Origin: Spiribacter sp. 1M189
GTDB lineage: Bacteria > Pseudomonadota > Gammaproteobacteria > Nitrococcales > Nitrococcaceae
DNA length: 64,000 nucleotides
Reading direction: 5' to 3'
NCBI RefSeq assembly: GCF_040838345.1
Contig: NZ_JBAKFF010000001.1
Location: 124,001 to 188,000 of the forward strand
This document shows positions 9,219 to 16,078 of the stretch, piece by piece. The notes under the pieces are model-generated. The model saw nothing but the letters and a program-made list of their open reading frames with translations. It was not told the origin of the DNA and did not search any database. Both the position numbers and the translations under genes were made by a program. The first letter of the stretch is position 1, and every line of letters starts with the position of its first letter.

Positions 9219-9764
9219 ATGAAAAATCGTGCAACCATGCCGGCAGTCCTGCTGGCGGGAACGCTGGCCATGGCCGGCAACGGCGCCGCCGACGCGCGGT
9301 TCATCGAGGAAGCCTATCTGGGGGCCGGCGTCATGCCCTGGTCCTACGAGGGCTCGGGTGAGGATGTCGACGCCATTGGCGGACGACTGGTCGGTGGGGT
9401 CATGTTCAGTGACTACCTGGGCGTTGAGGCGCACTTCGCCTGGATGGGCGAAGACGACTCGGGAACCGACCGCATGGTGGAACTGGATTCGGTGGACAGC
9501 GTGCTGGTGCGGCTCAACCGGCCGCTGAACGAGACCTTCGATGTCTACGCCCTGGCGGGGTTCTCGTCGGTGCGCATGGTGCTGCGACCGTTCACGATCG
9601 CCGGGACCGACGAGGCGCCTTCGGATTCGGGGGTGAGCTTCGGGGCGGGCAGTCAGTTCCGCTTTGCCGAAGATTTCTCGGTGGCGGTGGACGCGGTGAG
9701 CTATCTGAGCGAGCCGGACTTCGACTTCATGGCGCTGAGCGCATCCCTGCGCTGGCATTTCTGA
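9219..9764 (+). CDS. Small outer-membrane beta-barrel protein
   Basis: A 181-residue predicted outer-membrane protein. A signal peptide (about residues 1-25, ending near GAADARF) precedes alternating amphipathic strands such as VDAIGGRLVGGVMFSDYLGVEAHFAW and VYALAGFSSVRMVL, and it ends in LRWHF, the C-terminal phenylalanine signature recognised by the BAM complex. The layout resembles the 8-stranded OmpA/OmpW-like barrel family; no OmpA peptidoglycan-binding domain is present. The ATG at 9219 follows a GGAGGG ribosome site and starts the signal peptide. It is convergent with the curli operon; a functional link is unproven. Confidence 0.75.
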   Translation: MKNRATMPAVLLAGTLAMAGNGAADARFIEEAYLGAGVMPWSYEGSGEDVDAIGGRLVGGVMFSDYLGVEAHFAWMGEDDSGTDRMVELDSVDSVLVRLNRPLNETFDVYALAGFSSVRMVLRPFTIAGTDEAPSDSGVSFGAGSQFRFAEDFSVAVDAVSYLSEPDFDFMALSASLRWHF

Positions 9765-9788
9765 GGCGCGTTCAAACACCCGGAATGC

Positions 9789-9816
9789 GGTCACGCCCGA
9801 TCATCGGGGCGTGACC
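9789..9816. terminator. Bidirectional hairpin between the barrel gene and csgB
   Basis: GGTCACGCCC (9789-9798) and GGGCGTGACC (9807-9816) form a perfect 10-bp stem around an 8-base loop, in the 63-bp gap between two convergent genes. There is no long U tract on either side, so it may rely on the very stable stem. It probably serves both transcripts. Confidence 0.6.
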
Positions 9817-9827
9817 GTCCGGTCGGG

Positions 9828-10268
9828 TCAGCGGCCGACGGTGACCTCGACGTTCAGGCCGTCACCATGCTGGCGCACCGCTACCCCGGTTCGCGTGCCC
9901 GCCTGCTGTTCCACCCGCGCGTTGTTGATATCGCCGACCTGCTGGATGGCGGCTGCCTGCGGGTGCCAGCCGAACTGCAGGATGCGGGCGTTGTTGCCGC
10001 TGCCCTGCTGGTCGATCAGCGCCTCATGGCCCATGCCGCGTTGCAGGATGCCGGCTTGATTGGCGTCGCCCTGCTGATTGATGGCGGCCTCATGCCATAG
10101 ACCCTGCTGATCGATTCGGGCCTGGTTGCCGCTGCCGTTGTGCACGGCCGGGGTCAGTTCCGGCGCGGCCAGATCACCGAGGGGGGAGGCGACACTGACC
10201 GTCCAGGGCGCGCCGCTCAGCAGCGCGCCGAGGAGCGTGCCATACGCCAGTCGGGAAAGCCTTTTCAT
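9828..10268 (-). CDS. csgB: Curlin-repeat protein, probable minor subunit (CsgB-like)
   Basis: A 146-residue secreted protein. A signal peptide (about residues 1-28) is followed by about eight 11-residue curlin units of the form A-x-I-x-Q-x-G-x-x-N, for example ARIDQQGLWH, AAINQQGDANQ, ALIDQQGSGNN and AAAIQQVGDINN. Short length, irregular repeats and a basic C-terminus suit the nucleator CsgB better than the major subunit, which seeds CsgA polymerisation on the cell surface. Last gene of the minus-strand curli locus. Assignment as CsgB rather than a second CsgA is inference. Confidence 0.85.
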   Translation of the reverse strand: MKRLSRLAYGTLLGALLSGAPWTVSVASPLGDLAAPELTPAVHNGSGNQARIDQQGLWHEAAINQQGDANQAGILQRGMGHEALIDQQGSGNNARILQFGWHPQAAAIQQVGDINNARVEQQAGTRTGVAVRQHGDGLNVEVTVGR

Positions 10269-10305
10269 ACCGTGATCTCCTGTCGGGTCGGGCGGTCGGG
10301 CCGGC

Positions 10306-10728
10306 CTAATGGGCCATGACCCAGGCGCCGCTCATGGGATAGGTTTCGCGCACCTGCAGTGGTGCAGCGCCGTCGGGTTCCACATCCAGGCGCACCTCGA
10401 TGCGCCGCGGATCCGTTGTCGAGAGGCTGATCCTGGCGAGCGTCGTCGGACTGGACTGAATCTGCGCTCGACTGCTGTCGCGGCTCCGGGTGGTACCGGC
10501 ATCGCTCACGGATTCAATCACCAGCGCATAGCGGGCTGTCACCGGCCGCGGCGCGATGGCATGCGCGCTGATGGTGACCGTCTGACCCTGTTCGTCGAAT
10601 TCCACCCAGGCGCGAATGGGCGGATCGTTGTCGGCGTCGGCCATGCCGGGCTGGATGCCCACCAGGGTGATCAGGCCGAGGGCGAGTGGAGCAAGGAGTG
10701 CGTGGCTTTGAGGCATGGAGAAGGGCAT
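10306..10728 (-). CDS. csgH: CsgH/CsgC-like curli chaperone
   Basis: A 140-residue exported protein with a signal peptide (residues 1 to about 32) and a compact beta-rich domain: WVEFDEQGQTVTISAHA, then TARYALVIESVSDAG, RAQIQSSPTTLARISLS and RRIEVRLDVEPDG. The strand pattern, with a serine-rich hairpin after YxLxI and a late xVRLDV strand, resembles CsgH, the periplasmic Ig-like inhibitor of premature curli polymerisation (CsgC is the enterobacterial counterpart). No CxC motif. The ATG at 10728 has GGAG 8 bp upstream; the longer frame has no better start. Position between csgA and csgB supports the call. Similarity is weak, so this is a moderate assignment. Confidence 0.65.
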   Translation of the reverse strand: MPFSMPQSHALLAPLALGLITLVGIQPGMADADNDPPIRAWVEFDEQGQTVTISAHAIAPRPVTARYALVIESVSDAGTTRSRDSSRAQIQSSPTTLARISLSTTDPRRIEVRLDVEPDGAAPLQVRETYPMSGAWVMAH

Positions 10729-10751
10729 GGGAATGACTCCGCGGTAGGCGG

Positions 10752-10774
10752 GACCCGCCACCGGGTGGCGGGTC
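10752..10774 (-). terminator. Hairpin after csgA
   Basis: GACCCGCCA (10752-10760) and TGGCGGGTC (10766-10774) form a perfect 9-bp stem with loop CCGGG, 18 bp past the csgA stop on the minus strand and 23 bp before the csgH start. No U tract. A stable stem here could attenuate transcription or protect the csgA mRNA 3' end, giving more major subunit than chaperone and nucleator. Confidence 0.5.
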
Positions 10775-10791
10775 ATCCGTTGGTCAGCGCC

Positions 10792-11544
10792 TTAACGGGC
10801 CGACTGATCGATCGAGGCGTAATGGCCCACCCCGTCCTGGGTCACCTGGGCCATGTTGCCGCGATCCCGCTGGGTCACTTCGGCGACATGGTAGGAGCCG
10901 CTCTGCAGGATATCGGTCATGTTGCCACGACCCCGCTGATTGACCCTGGCGACGCTCTCGAATGCGTCATCCTGGGCCACCGTCATCACGTTTTCCCGGC
11001 CGCGCTGACGGAGCTCGGCGTAGTTGCCACCCCAACCCGACTGCTCCAGCGTCATCTCGTTCATGCGGCCGCGCTGATCCACATCGGCCACGTTGCCCCA
11101 GTCCTCCTGGGTAATGGTGATGCTGCCTTCGCGACCACGCTGGGTGACATCCGAGGTGTTCGACCAGCCGTCCTGGTTGATCTCCACCATGCCGTCACGG
11201 CCACGCCGGTCGATCATGGCACTGTTGTTGCCACCGCCGGTCTGGTTGATGGTGGTCTCGTTACCGCGGCCCTCCTGCTCGATGGAGGCCTCCTGCTGAT
11301 AGCCGCTCTGGGTGATCGTGGCGGTCAGCTCCCGGCCGTCCTGCTCGATGCTGGCGACATGGTCGACGCCGTCCTGGTTGATGGTGGCCATATTGGCGCC
11401 AAAGCCGCCGCCGTTACCCATGCCGCCGCCGCCATGGTCGCCGCCGCCGTGATCGTGATCATCCTGCGCCATGGCAGTGCCCATGGTCATGCCGAGCATG
11501 AGCGCCAGCGAGAGGGCAGAAACCGTTTTGGGCTTCCTGATCAT
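10792..11544 (-). CDS. csgA: Large curlin-repeat amyloid subunit (CsgA-like)
   Basis: Probable major curli fibre subunit, 250 residues against about 150 in E. coli. A signal peptide ends near AMAQ (residue 26) and a His/Gly/Asp-rich linker follows (about 27-49, DDHDHGGGDHGGGG). The rest is about 18 units of 11 residues with the curlin pattern (x-I/V-x-Q-x-G-x-x-N), such as ATINQDGVDH, SIEQDGREL, TITQSGYQQ and TINQTGGGNN. From about residue 115 the units alternate between an Arg-rich type (VTQRGREG, VDQRGRMN, LRQRGREN, VNQRGRGN) and a neutral type (TLEQSGWGGN, ILQSGSYH). AGGAG lies just upstream of the ATG. Follows a long hairpin after csgG and may have its own promoter. Confidence 0.88.
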   Translation of the reverse strand: MIRKPKTVSALSLALMLGMTMGTAMAQDDHDHGGGDHGGGGMGNGGGFGANMATINQDGVDHVASIEQDGRELTATITQSGYQQEASIEQEGRGNETTINQTGGGNNSAMIDRRGRDGMVEINQDGWSNTSDVTQRGREGSITITQEDWGNVADVDQRGRMNEMTLEQSGWGGNYAELRQRGRENVMTVAQDDAFESVARVNQRGRGNMTDILQSGSYHVAEVTQRDRGNMAQVTQDGVGHYASIDQSAR

Positions 11545-11587
11545 GGTGTTCTCCTGTATTCCGAATCGCGAAAAAATGATTGCGTGA

Positions 11588-11638
11588 TGCCCCTGGGGTT
11601 CTTCGGCAATTCCGTTTGCCGGAGAACCCGTCGGGGCA
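11588..11638 (-). other. Long imperfect hairpin between csgG and csgA
   Basis: On the minus strand TGCCCC, GGGTTCT and CGGCAA pair in order with TTGCCG, AGAACCC and GGGGCA, giving about 19 paired bases with small internal loops and the apex ACGGAA. A T6 run (11576-11571) follows 11 bp later, further than usual for an intrinsic terminator. The element sits 43 bp upstream of the csgA start, so it could end csgDEFG transcription, act as an mRNA processing site, or control csgA translation. Confidence 0.55.
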
Positions 11639-11704
11639 ATTCCAGAGTAGGTTCAGGGGAGGGTGGTCGGAATACGGAATGCGACGGAAATGATGGCCGG
11701 GGAG

Positions 11705-12562
11705 TCAGGAACTCTGCGGTGATTCCTGGCGGGCCGTTTCCTGGTGCTCGAGAAACGCCTGGTTGTAGGTCTGGATCACGGGAGCATTCCAGTCATCGGC
11801 ATTGGCGAGACGCCAGTGATCCTCGGAAAGTCCACGGACAATCAGATGGATCAATGCTGCGTTAATGGCGTCATGGGTGGCCAGATAACGGGGCTCGTTA
11901 TAGGTGTAGCCCGCTTCGATCTCGAGCAGTCGCTGATTGCGCACGAAACGGAAAAGCCCGCCTTCGAGCTGATAGGAATAGATGGTCTTGGTCGTGGTGA
12001 CGGCGGCCAGGACCTCGCCATTGCTCACGTTGACCGCGCGCAGGCTCACCGTCACCTGATCGATGACATAGGCCTCGCTGGCACCCAGGCCAAAGTAACG
12101 GGCCCCGAAACCGCCGGTGGTGGTGTTGCGGTCATAGCCGGTGACCCCCCCCTCGAACAGCACCCGCGCGTCCTGGAGCGTGGCGACGTTGGTATTGAGT
12201 TGACGGGCGACGCGACGCTCGGTGAGCAGATCCTGCAACCCCTCCCGCTCCAGCGGGCGGAACCAGCCCGAGCGTAATAACGCCTCGGTGAGTAGGCTGC
12301 CGCCGCCCTGGGTGACCGCGGTGGAAAGGTTGCTGCTGGGCGACTCGCGGTACTGCCCGGTGAGATCGCGGAAGCCGTAGACGGCCGCTGGAATGACCCC
12401 GGCCGGGTCCGGCAGTTCGAGCAGATCGCCATAGGTGGTCGATGCCGATGCCAGACCGGGGCGCTCCATGGTGGCCCAGTCGGGGGGGCGATCGCCATCA
12501 AGGGTGGTACAGCCCACGATGACGAACCCCATGGACAGAATCAGGCTGCGTTTGACGATCAT
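11705..12562 (-). CDS. csgG: Curli secretion channel lipoprotein CsgG
   Basis: CsgG forms the nonameric outer-membrane pore that exports curli subunits. 285 residues, close to the E. coli length. The lipobox is VIVGC (Cys18). Conserved family stretches include AVYGFRDLTGQYRESP, GGGSLLTEALLRSGWFRPLEREGLQDLLTERR and SLRAVNVSNGEVLAAVTTTKTIYSYQ, covering the periplasmic core and the transmembrane hairpins. Overlaps csgF by 4 bp (ATGA), so secretion components are made together. Confidence 0.96.
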   Translation of the reverse strand: MIVKRSLILSMGFVIVGCTTLDGDRPPDWATMERPGLASASTTYGDLLELPDPAGVIPAAVYGFRDLTGQYRESPSSNLSTAVTQGGGSLLTEALLRSGWFRPLEREGLQDLLTERRVARQLNTNVATLQDARVLFEGGVTGYDRNTTTGGFGARYFGLGASEAYVIDQVTVSLRAVNVSNGEVLAAVTTTKTIYSYQLEGGLFRFVRNQRLLEIEAGYTYNEPRYLATHDAINAALIHLIVRGLSEDHWRLANADDWNAPVIQTYNQAFLEHQETARQESPQSS

Positions 12563-12987
12563 AGCTGGTTGTTGATGTTGATTTCGGTGAATTCGCTGCT
12601 CCCCTCATCCCTTGCAAAGATCGACAGCTCGCCTTCGGTTTCGGTGAAGCGCAGTTCGAAGTCGCCGATGCTGAAGAGCCGTGTGCCGTCGAACGGGATC
12701 AGCTGGCCCTCGTCATCGAGCAGGCCGATGTTGCTGGTGCTCGCCCGCGAGACATCGCGCAGCAGTGCCTCCTGCAGGTCTTCCTCGAAGCGTTCGATGG
12801 AAGTGCGCGCGGGCCGCCGTGCCGCCTGCAGCGGCGCCCGGCTGGTATCCTGGGTGGTGGCGCGCTGAAAGCGCTGGCTCAGCATGCCGGGATCACCCGA
12901 CTGGATGGGCTGATAGGTGAGGTCGGCCTGGGCCGTGGCGGCGAGGCCAATGCCTAGCAGGCAAAGGATGGGCATTCGTCCCTGCAT
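12559..12987 (-). CDS. csgF: Curli assembly factor CsgF
   Basis: CsgF binds the CsgG channel at the cell surface and couples export to CsgB nucleation. 142 residues with a signal peptide ending near AQA (residue 20). The mature N-terminus is DLTYQPIQSGDPGM; in E. coli this part (the channel-plugging segment) holds a GGNPxNG motif that is not obvious here. The C-terminal half (IERFEEDLQEALL, then IGDFELRFTETEGELSIFARDE and INI strands) matches the family well. ATG at 12987 follows a GGAG. Lies between csgE and csgG. Confidence 0.9.
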   Translation of the reverse strand: MQGRMPILCLLGIGLAATAQADLTYQPIQSGDPGMLSQRFQRATTQDTSRAPLQAARRPARTSIERFEEDLQEALLRDVSRASTSNIGLLDDEGQLIPFDGTRLFSIGDFELRFTETEGELSIFARDEGSSEFTEININNQL

Positions 12988-13005
12988 GATGTCGCTCCTT
13001 GCGTG

Positions 13006-13470
13006 TCATTCGCCGGTCTGGTTGCGAAGTCTCGTCTGATAGTCGTCGATAATGCGGCTCACCTCCGCCACCGCCTGTTGGGCGGTTTCCTCGGGCGAGG
13101 GATTGCGCGGCCACACGCGGACTTGATAGATCGCCTGGCGCTGGTAGCGCACGATCACCTCGGTGCCCTCGCTCATCCAGGGCCGCTCTTCGATGGTGAT
13201 CACGCCGTCGGCCACCACGGGCTGGCTGCGCCAGTGGCTGGCGAAGGCATCGCTGAAGCGGTCGCCCAGGGCGGTCACGGTGCGTTGCAGGACCATGTTG
13301 TCCAGGCCGTCGTTCTCCAGCGTGCCATCGGGCAGCGGCGGCGCTTCCAGCGGGCGCCCGTCGTCGATGGTGCCGTTCGCCTGATCCTCGGCCACGACAT
13401 GCATGCCGGCGAGGGCGAGGACAATCAGCGCGATACCGGCCCATCCGCGATGGTGCCGGTGCCCGGTCAT
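13006..13470 (-). CDS. csgE: Curli export cap protein CsgE
   Basis: Periplasmic factor that caps CsgG and gives export specificity for curli subunits. 154 residues with an N-terminal hydrophobic signal (GWAGIALIVLALAGMHVVA). The family core is visible as LQRTVTALGDRFSDAFASHW, GVITIEERPWMSEGTEVIVRY and IYQVRVWPRN. The ATG at 13470 overlaps the csgD stop (ATGA); the frame extends further upstream but without a better start. Its neighbours csgD and csgF fix the identity. Confidence 0.9.
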   Translation of the reverse strand: MTGHRHHRGWAGIALIVLALAGMHVVAEDQANGTIDDGRPLEAPPLPDGTLENDGLDNMVLQRTVTALGDRFSDAFASHWRSQPVVADGVITIEERPWMSEGTEVIVRYQRQAIYQVRVWPRNPSPEETAQQAVAEVSRIIDDYQTRLRNQTGE

Positions 13471-14174
13471 CGGCTGTCGACGAGCGGTAACGCCCGCTGT
13501 GCCCACATGGCGGCGGCGACGCGATTGGTGCAGCCGATCTTTCGATAGGCGTTGTAGAGATGCGTCTTGACGGTATGCGGGCTCACCGAGAGCTGGTCGG
13601 CAATGTGGTCATTGCTGAGGCCGAGCGCGAGGGCACGCAGCACGGCCATCTCCTTGCGGGTGAGCGTCTCGAGGTGATTCGCGATGCCGGCCCGGGTACG
13701 GCCGGTCTCGGGCTGGACCACGCTGCGGATCTTGGCGAGCAACTGGTCGACGGATTCGTTGTCGTGAAACGCCGCGACAACATCGCGTCGGCCCATGAAG
13801 TGCTGTAGATCGGCATTGGAGGGGACGTTCAGCAGGATCATCGGAGTCGTTGGCTTGCGCGAATCCGTTGTGGTGGCCCCATCGCCCAGCAGGTCGGCCA
13901 CGGCGCGGTCGCTGCTGCGGATATCGAGAAGGATCAGGGCGGGGCGCTCGCACTGCATGAGGGCATTCAGCTGCGAGGGGGAGGCCAGGTAGGTGCGGCA
14001 GATGCCATAGTCGGAAAGATACTTGCCCATCAATCTATTCTGGATGGTTGAATCGCAGAGCAGCATGGCGGTGGGAAGGGGGGTGGCCGGCTCAGTTGAT
14101 AACCCGAACCGGGCCGAATAATGGCCATCCGGCTTGGCCGATTGAAACGCAGTTTTCTGGGCATTCCTTTCCAT
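13467..14174 (-). CDS. csgD: LuxR-family curli regulator (CsgD-like)
   Basis: Transcription factor expected to switch on curli genes. 235 residues: an N-terminal receiver-like domain (about 35-150, with ALILLDIRSSDRAVADLL, where an Asp stands at the usual phosphorylation strand) and a C-terminal LuxR helix-turn-helix (about 165-225, LTRKEMAVLRALALGLSN then SVSPHTVKTHLYNAYRKIGC). VKTHLYN is also found in E. coli CsgD. First gene of the csgDEFG unit, unlike E. coli where csgD and csgBA are divergent. GAGGT precedes the ATG. Upstream lies an AT-rich regulatory region. Confidence 0.88.
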   Translation of the reverse strand: MERNAQKTAFQSAKPDGHYSARFGLSTEPATPLPTAMLLCDSTIQNRLMGKYLSDYGICRTYLASPSQLNALMQCERPALILLDIRSSDRAVADLLGDGATTTDSRKPTTPMILLNVPSNADLQHFMGRRDVVAAFHDNESVDQLLAKIRSVVQPETGRTRAGIANHLETLTRKEMAVLRALALGLSNDHIADQLSVSPHTVKTHLYNAYRKIGCTNRVAAAMWAQRALPLVDSR

Positions 14175-14416
14175 GGTTTACCTCGATACGGAATGGATGG
14201 GCTGATGGAGTGAATCATAGAGTCTGAATCTGATGCTTTTCCACACGCTTTGGATTGAGGCCAGTTAGGAACTTGTCATTAGAAATTACTTTACCTGATT
14301 TCTGGATATAAAGGATATTTAAAAAGCATGCTTCGAATGAACTAGTTCGAACAGGGGGGTAATGGATCGGGAGGGGCTTCCCGAATGAAACGGCGAACGG
14401 AAAAAAGCGGAAAGAA
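14175..14416 (-). promoter_or_regulatory. AT-rich csgD upstream region with palindromes
   Basis: A 242-bp gap between the mgtE stop and the csgD start, clearly richer in A/T than the rest of the window (for example AT-rich runs at 14280-14325). It contains TTCGAA (14332-14337), the perfect palindrome GAACTAGTTC (14339-14348) and a second TTCGAA (14346-14351), plus GCATGC at 14326-14331. These look like regulator binding sites for csgD. No convincing -35/-10 pair could be chosen by eye. Confidence 0.5.
14367..14384 (-). terminator. Possible mgtE terminator hairpin
   Basis: TCGGGA (14367-14372) pairs with TCCCGA (14379-14384) around a 6-base loop, 32 bp past the mgtE stop on the minus strand. 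A T6 run precedes rather than follows the stem on that strand, so the call is weak. It would isolate csgD from mgtE transcription. Confidence 0.35.
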
Positions 14417-15772
14417 TTAAAGCAGGAAGAACGTAGCGAGTCCGAGAAAGGACATGAATCCGATGACATCGGTGACGGTGGTGAGAACGACACCGCCGGC
14501 AAGGGCCGGATCAACGCCGAAGCGTTTGAGAACGAGCGGCACGCCGACACCGGAGAGGGCCGCGACGACGAGATTGATGGTCATGGCGGCGGCGATGATC
14601 GCGCCCAGTGCCGGCCGGCCGAACCAGAGAATGGCGATACCGGCGAGGATTCCGGCCCACAGGAGGCCGTTGAGCACACCGATGCCGAGCTCCTTGTAGA
14701 GCAGCGCCCGCGTGTTGCGTGAGGCGATCTGCCCCAGTGCCAGCGCCCGGATGACCAGCGCCAGCGTCTGCGTGCCGGCGATGCCGCCCATGCTGGCCAC
14801 CACGGGCATCAGCACGGCCAGGGCGACGACCTGCTGGATGGTGGCCTCGAAGAGGCCGATCACATAGGCGGCGAGCAGCGCGGTGAGCAGATTCAGGCCC
14901 AGCCAGACGGCCCGGCGCCGCGTGCTGGACCAGATCGGTGCGAACAGGTCTTCTTCCTCGCCGAGGCCCGCCATGCTGAGGATGGAGCGCTCGGCCTCCT
15001 CCCGGATGACGTCGACTACGTCGTCGATGGTGATCCGGCCGATGAGCCGGCCGCGGGCATCCAGCACCGGCGCCGAGATCAGGTCACGGTCCTCGAACAT
15101 CTTGGCCACTTCGCGATCCGACGTCTCCGCGGGGATCGCGACCGCCTCGGTATCCAGCACATCCTCGACACGGCCGGCGGGATCGCGGGTCAACAGATCA
15201 CTGACCCGGAGTACGCCCAGGAAATGATCGAAGCGGCTGACCACGAACAGGTGGTCGGTGAGTTCGGGCATCTCCCCGCGCATGCGCAGGTAGCGCAGCA
15301 CCACATCCAGGCTGACGTCGGGCCTCACCGTCACGGTATCGGTGTTCATCAGCCCGCCGGCGCTGTCCTCCGGGTAGGCGAGCACCGCTTCGAGCCGCTG
15401 GCGGTTCTGATTGTCGAGCGAACGCAGGATCTCGCCGGTCAGTGTCTTGGGCAGGTCCTGCATGAAGTCGGCGAGGTCGTCCATGTCCATGCCGGAGGTG
15501 GCCGCCAGCAGCTCCTGGTCGTCCATCTCCCGGATCAGCCCGCTGCGTACCTCATCGTTGACCTGCAGCAGCACATCGCCGCCGTTGGCCTCGTCCACCA
15601 GCTCCCAGAGAAGCTTGCGCTCGGGGGCCGGAAAGGACTCGAGCAGATTGGCTATTTCGGCGGGATGCAGCGCGTTGAGCATGCGGCGTGCCTCCGGCAC
15701 CGTCCCGCCCTGCAGCAGGTCGGTGACGGTCTCGGCGACGCGCCCCTGCTTGTTCTCGCGTTCCTCTGCCAT
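14417..15772 (-). CDS. mgtE: Magnesium transporter MgtE
   Basis: Mg2+-selective inner-membrane channel gated by cytosolic Mg2+. 451 residues, the full family length: N-terminal superhelical domain (about 1-130, LHPAEIANLLESFPAPERKLLWEL), two CBS domains (about 135-260, with SAGGLMNTDTVTVRPD and LIGRITIDDVVDVIREE), a plug helix and a C-terminal five-helix membrane domain with the pore segment ASMGGIAGTQTLALVIRALALG. Follows HPr by 18 bp, a common order in gammaproteobacteria. Confidence 0.96.
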   Translation of the reverse strand: MAEERENKQGRVAETVTDLLQGGTVPEARRMLNALHPAEIANLLESFPAPERKLLWELVDEANGGDVLLQVNDEVRSGLIREMDDQELLAATSGMDMDDLADFMQDLPKTLTGEILRSLDNQNRQRLEAVLAYPEDSAGGLMNTDTVTVRPDVSLDVVLRYLRMRGEMPELTDHLFVVSRFDHFLGVLRVSDLLTRDPAGRVEDVLDTEAVAIPAETSDREVAKMFEDRDLISAPVLDARGRLIGRITIDDVVDVIREEAERSILSMAGLGEEEDLFAPIWSSTRRRAVWLGLNLLTALLAAYVIGLFEATIQQVVALAVLMPVVASMGGIAGTQTLALVIRALALGQIASRNTRALLYKELGIGVLNGLLWAGILAGIAILWFGRPALGAIIAAAMTINLVVAALSGVGVPLVLKRFGVDPALAGGVVLTTVTDVIGFMSFLGLATFFLL

Positions 15773-15790
15773 GGCGCTCCCCGCGCGGTG

Positions 15791-16078
15791 TCAGTCGGCC
15801 TCGCCGAAGCGATCGGCGAGCAGGGCACCAAGCGCCAGCAGCGCCTGGCTGCCATCGTCACCGCGGGTCGTCACGCTCAGCACACTGCCCTGACCGGCGG
15901 CCAGCATCATCAGACCCATGATGCTTTTGCCATTGGCCTCGTTGCCGTTGAACCGAACCTCGATGTCCGCGGTGTATTCGCTGGCGACGGCCACGAACCG
16001 GGCAGCGGCCCGGGCATGCAGGCCAAGACGGTTGACGATCTCGAGCTCGGCCTGTTGAACCGGATTATCCGCTGCCAT
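15791..16078 (-). CDS. ptsH: Phosphocarrier protein HPr
   Basis: Small PTS phosphocarrier, 95 residues. The active-site histidine is His21 in RLGLHARAAARF (equivalent of His15) and the regulatory serine is Ser52 in NGKSIMGLMML (equivalent of Ser46). Having both, with an HPr kinase gene nearby, suggests dual control by EI-type phosphotransfer and by Ser phosphorylation. Overlaps the mannose-type EIIA gene by 14 bp. No EIIB/EIIC permease gene is in the window, so this is probably the nitrogen-type HPr (NPr/PtsO). Confidence 0.93.
   Translation of the reverse strand: MAADNPVQQAELEIVNRLGLHARAAARFVAVASEYTADIEVRFNGNEANGKSIMGLMMLAAGQGSVLSVTTRGDDGSQALLALGALLADRFGEAD

Noticed and set aside
11601-11625. 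Possible sigma-54 promoter (GG/GC pair in CCGGCAAACGGAATTGCC, minus strand) upstream of csgA
   Set aside because: The GG-GC distance is 11 bases, one more than the fixed 10 of sigma-54 promoters, and the bases are already explained by the hairpin.
10309-11865. A 518-codon plus-strand frame opposite csgA and csgH with repeated GHVA-like units
   Set aside because: The repeats are just the complement of the curlin repeats. No start signal or family match.
9006-14420. Attachment-site repeat of the tRNA-Met 3' end at the far side of the curli block, which would mark an integrated island
   Set aside because: No copy of the tRNA 3' end was seen near 14.2-14.4 kb, and no integrase gene is present.
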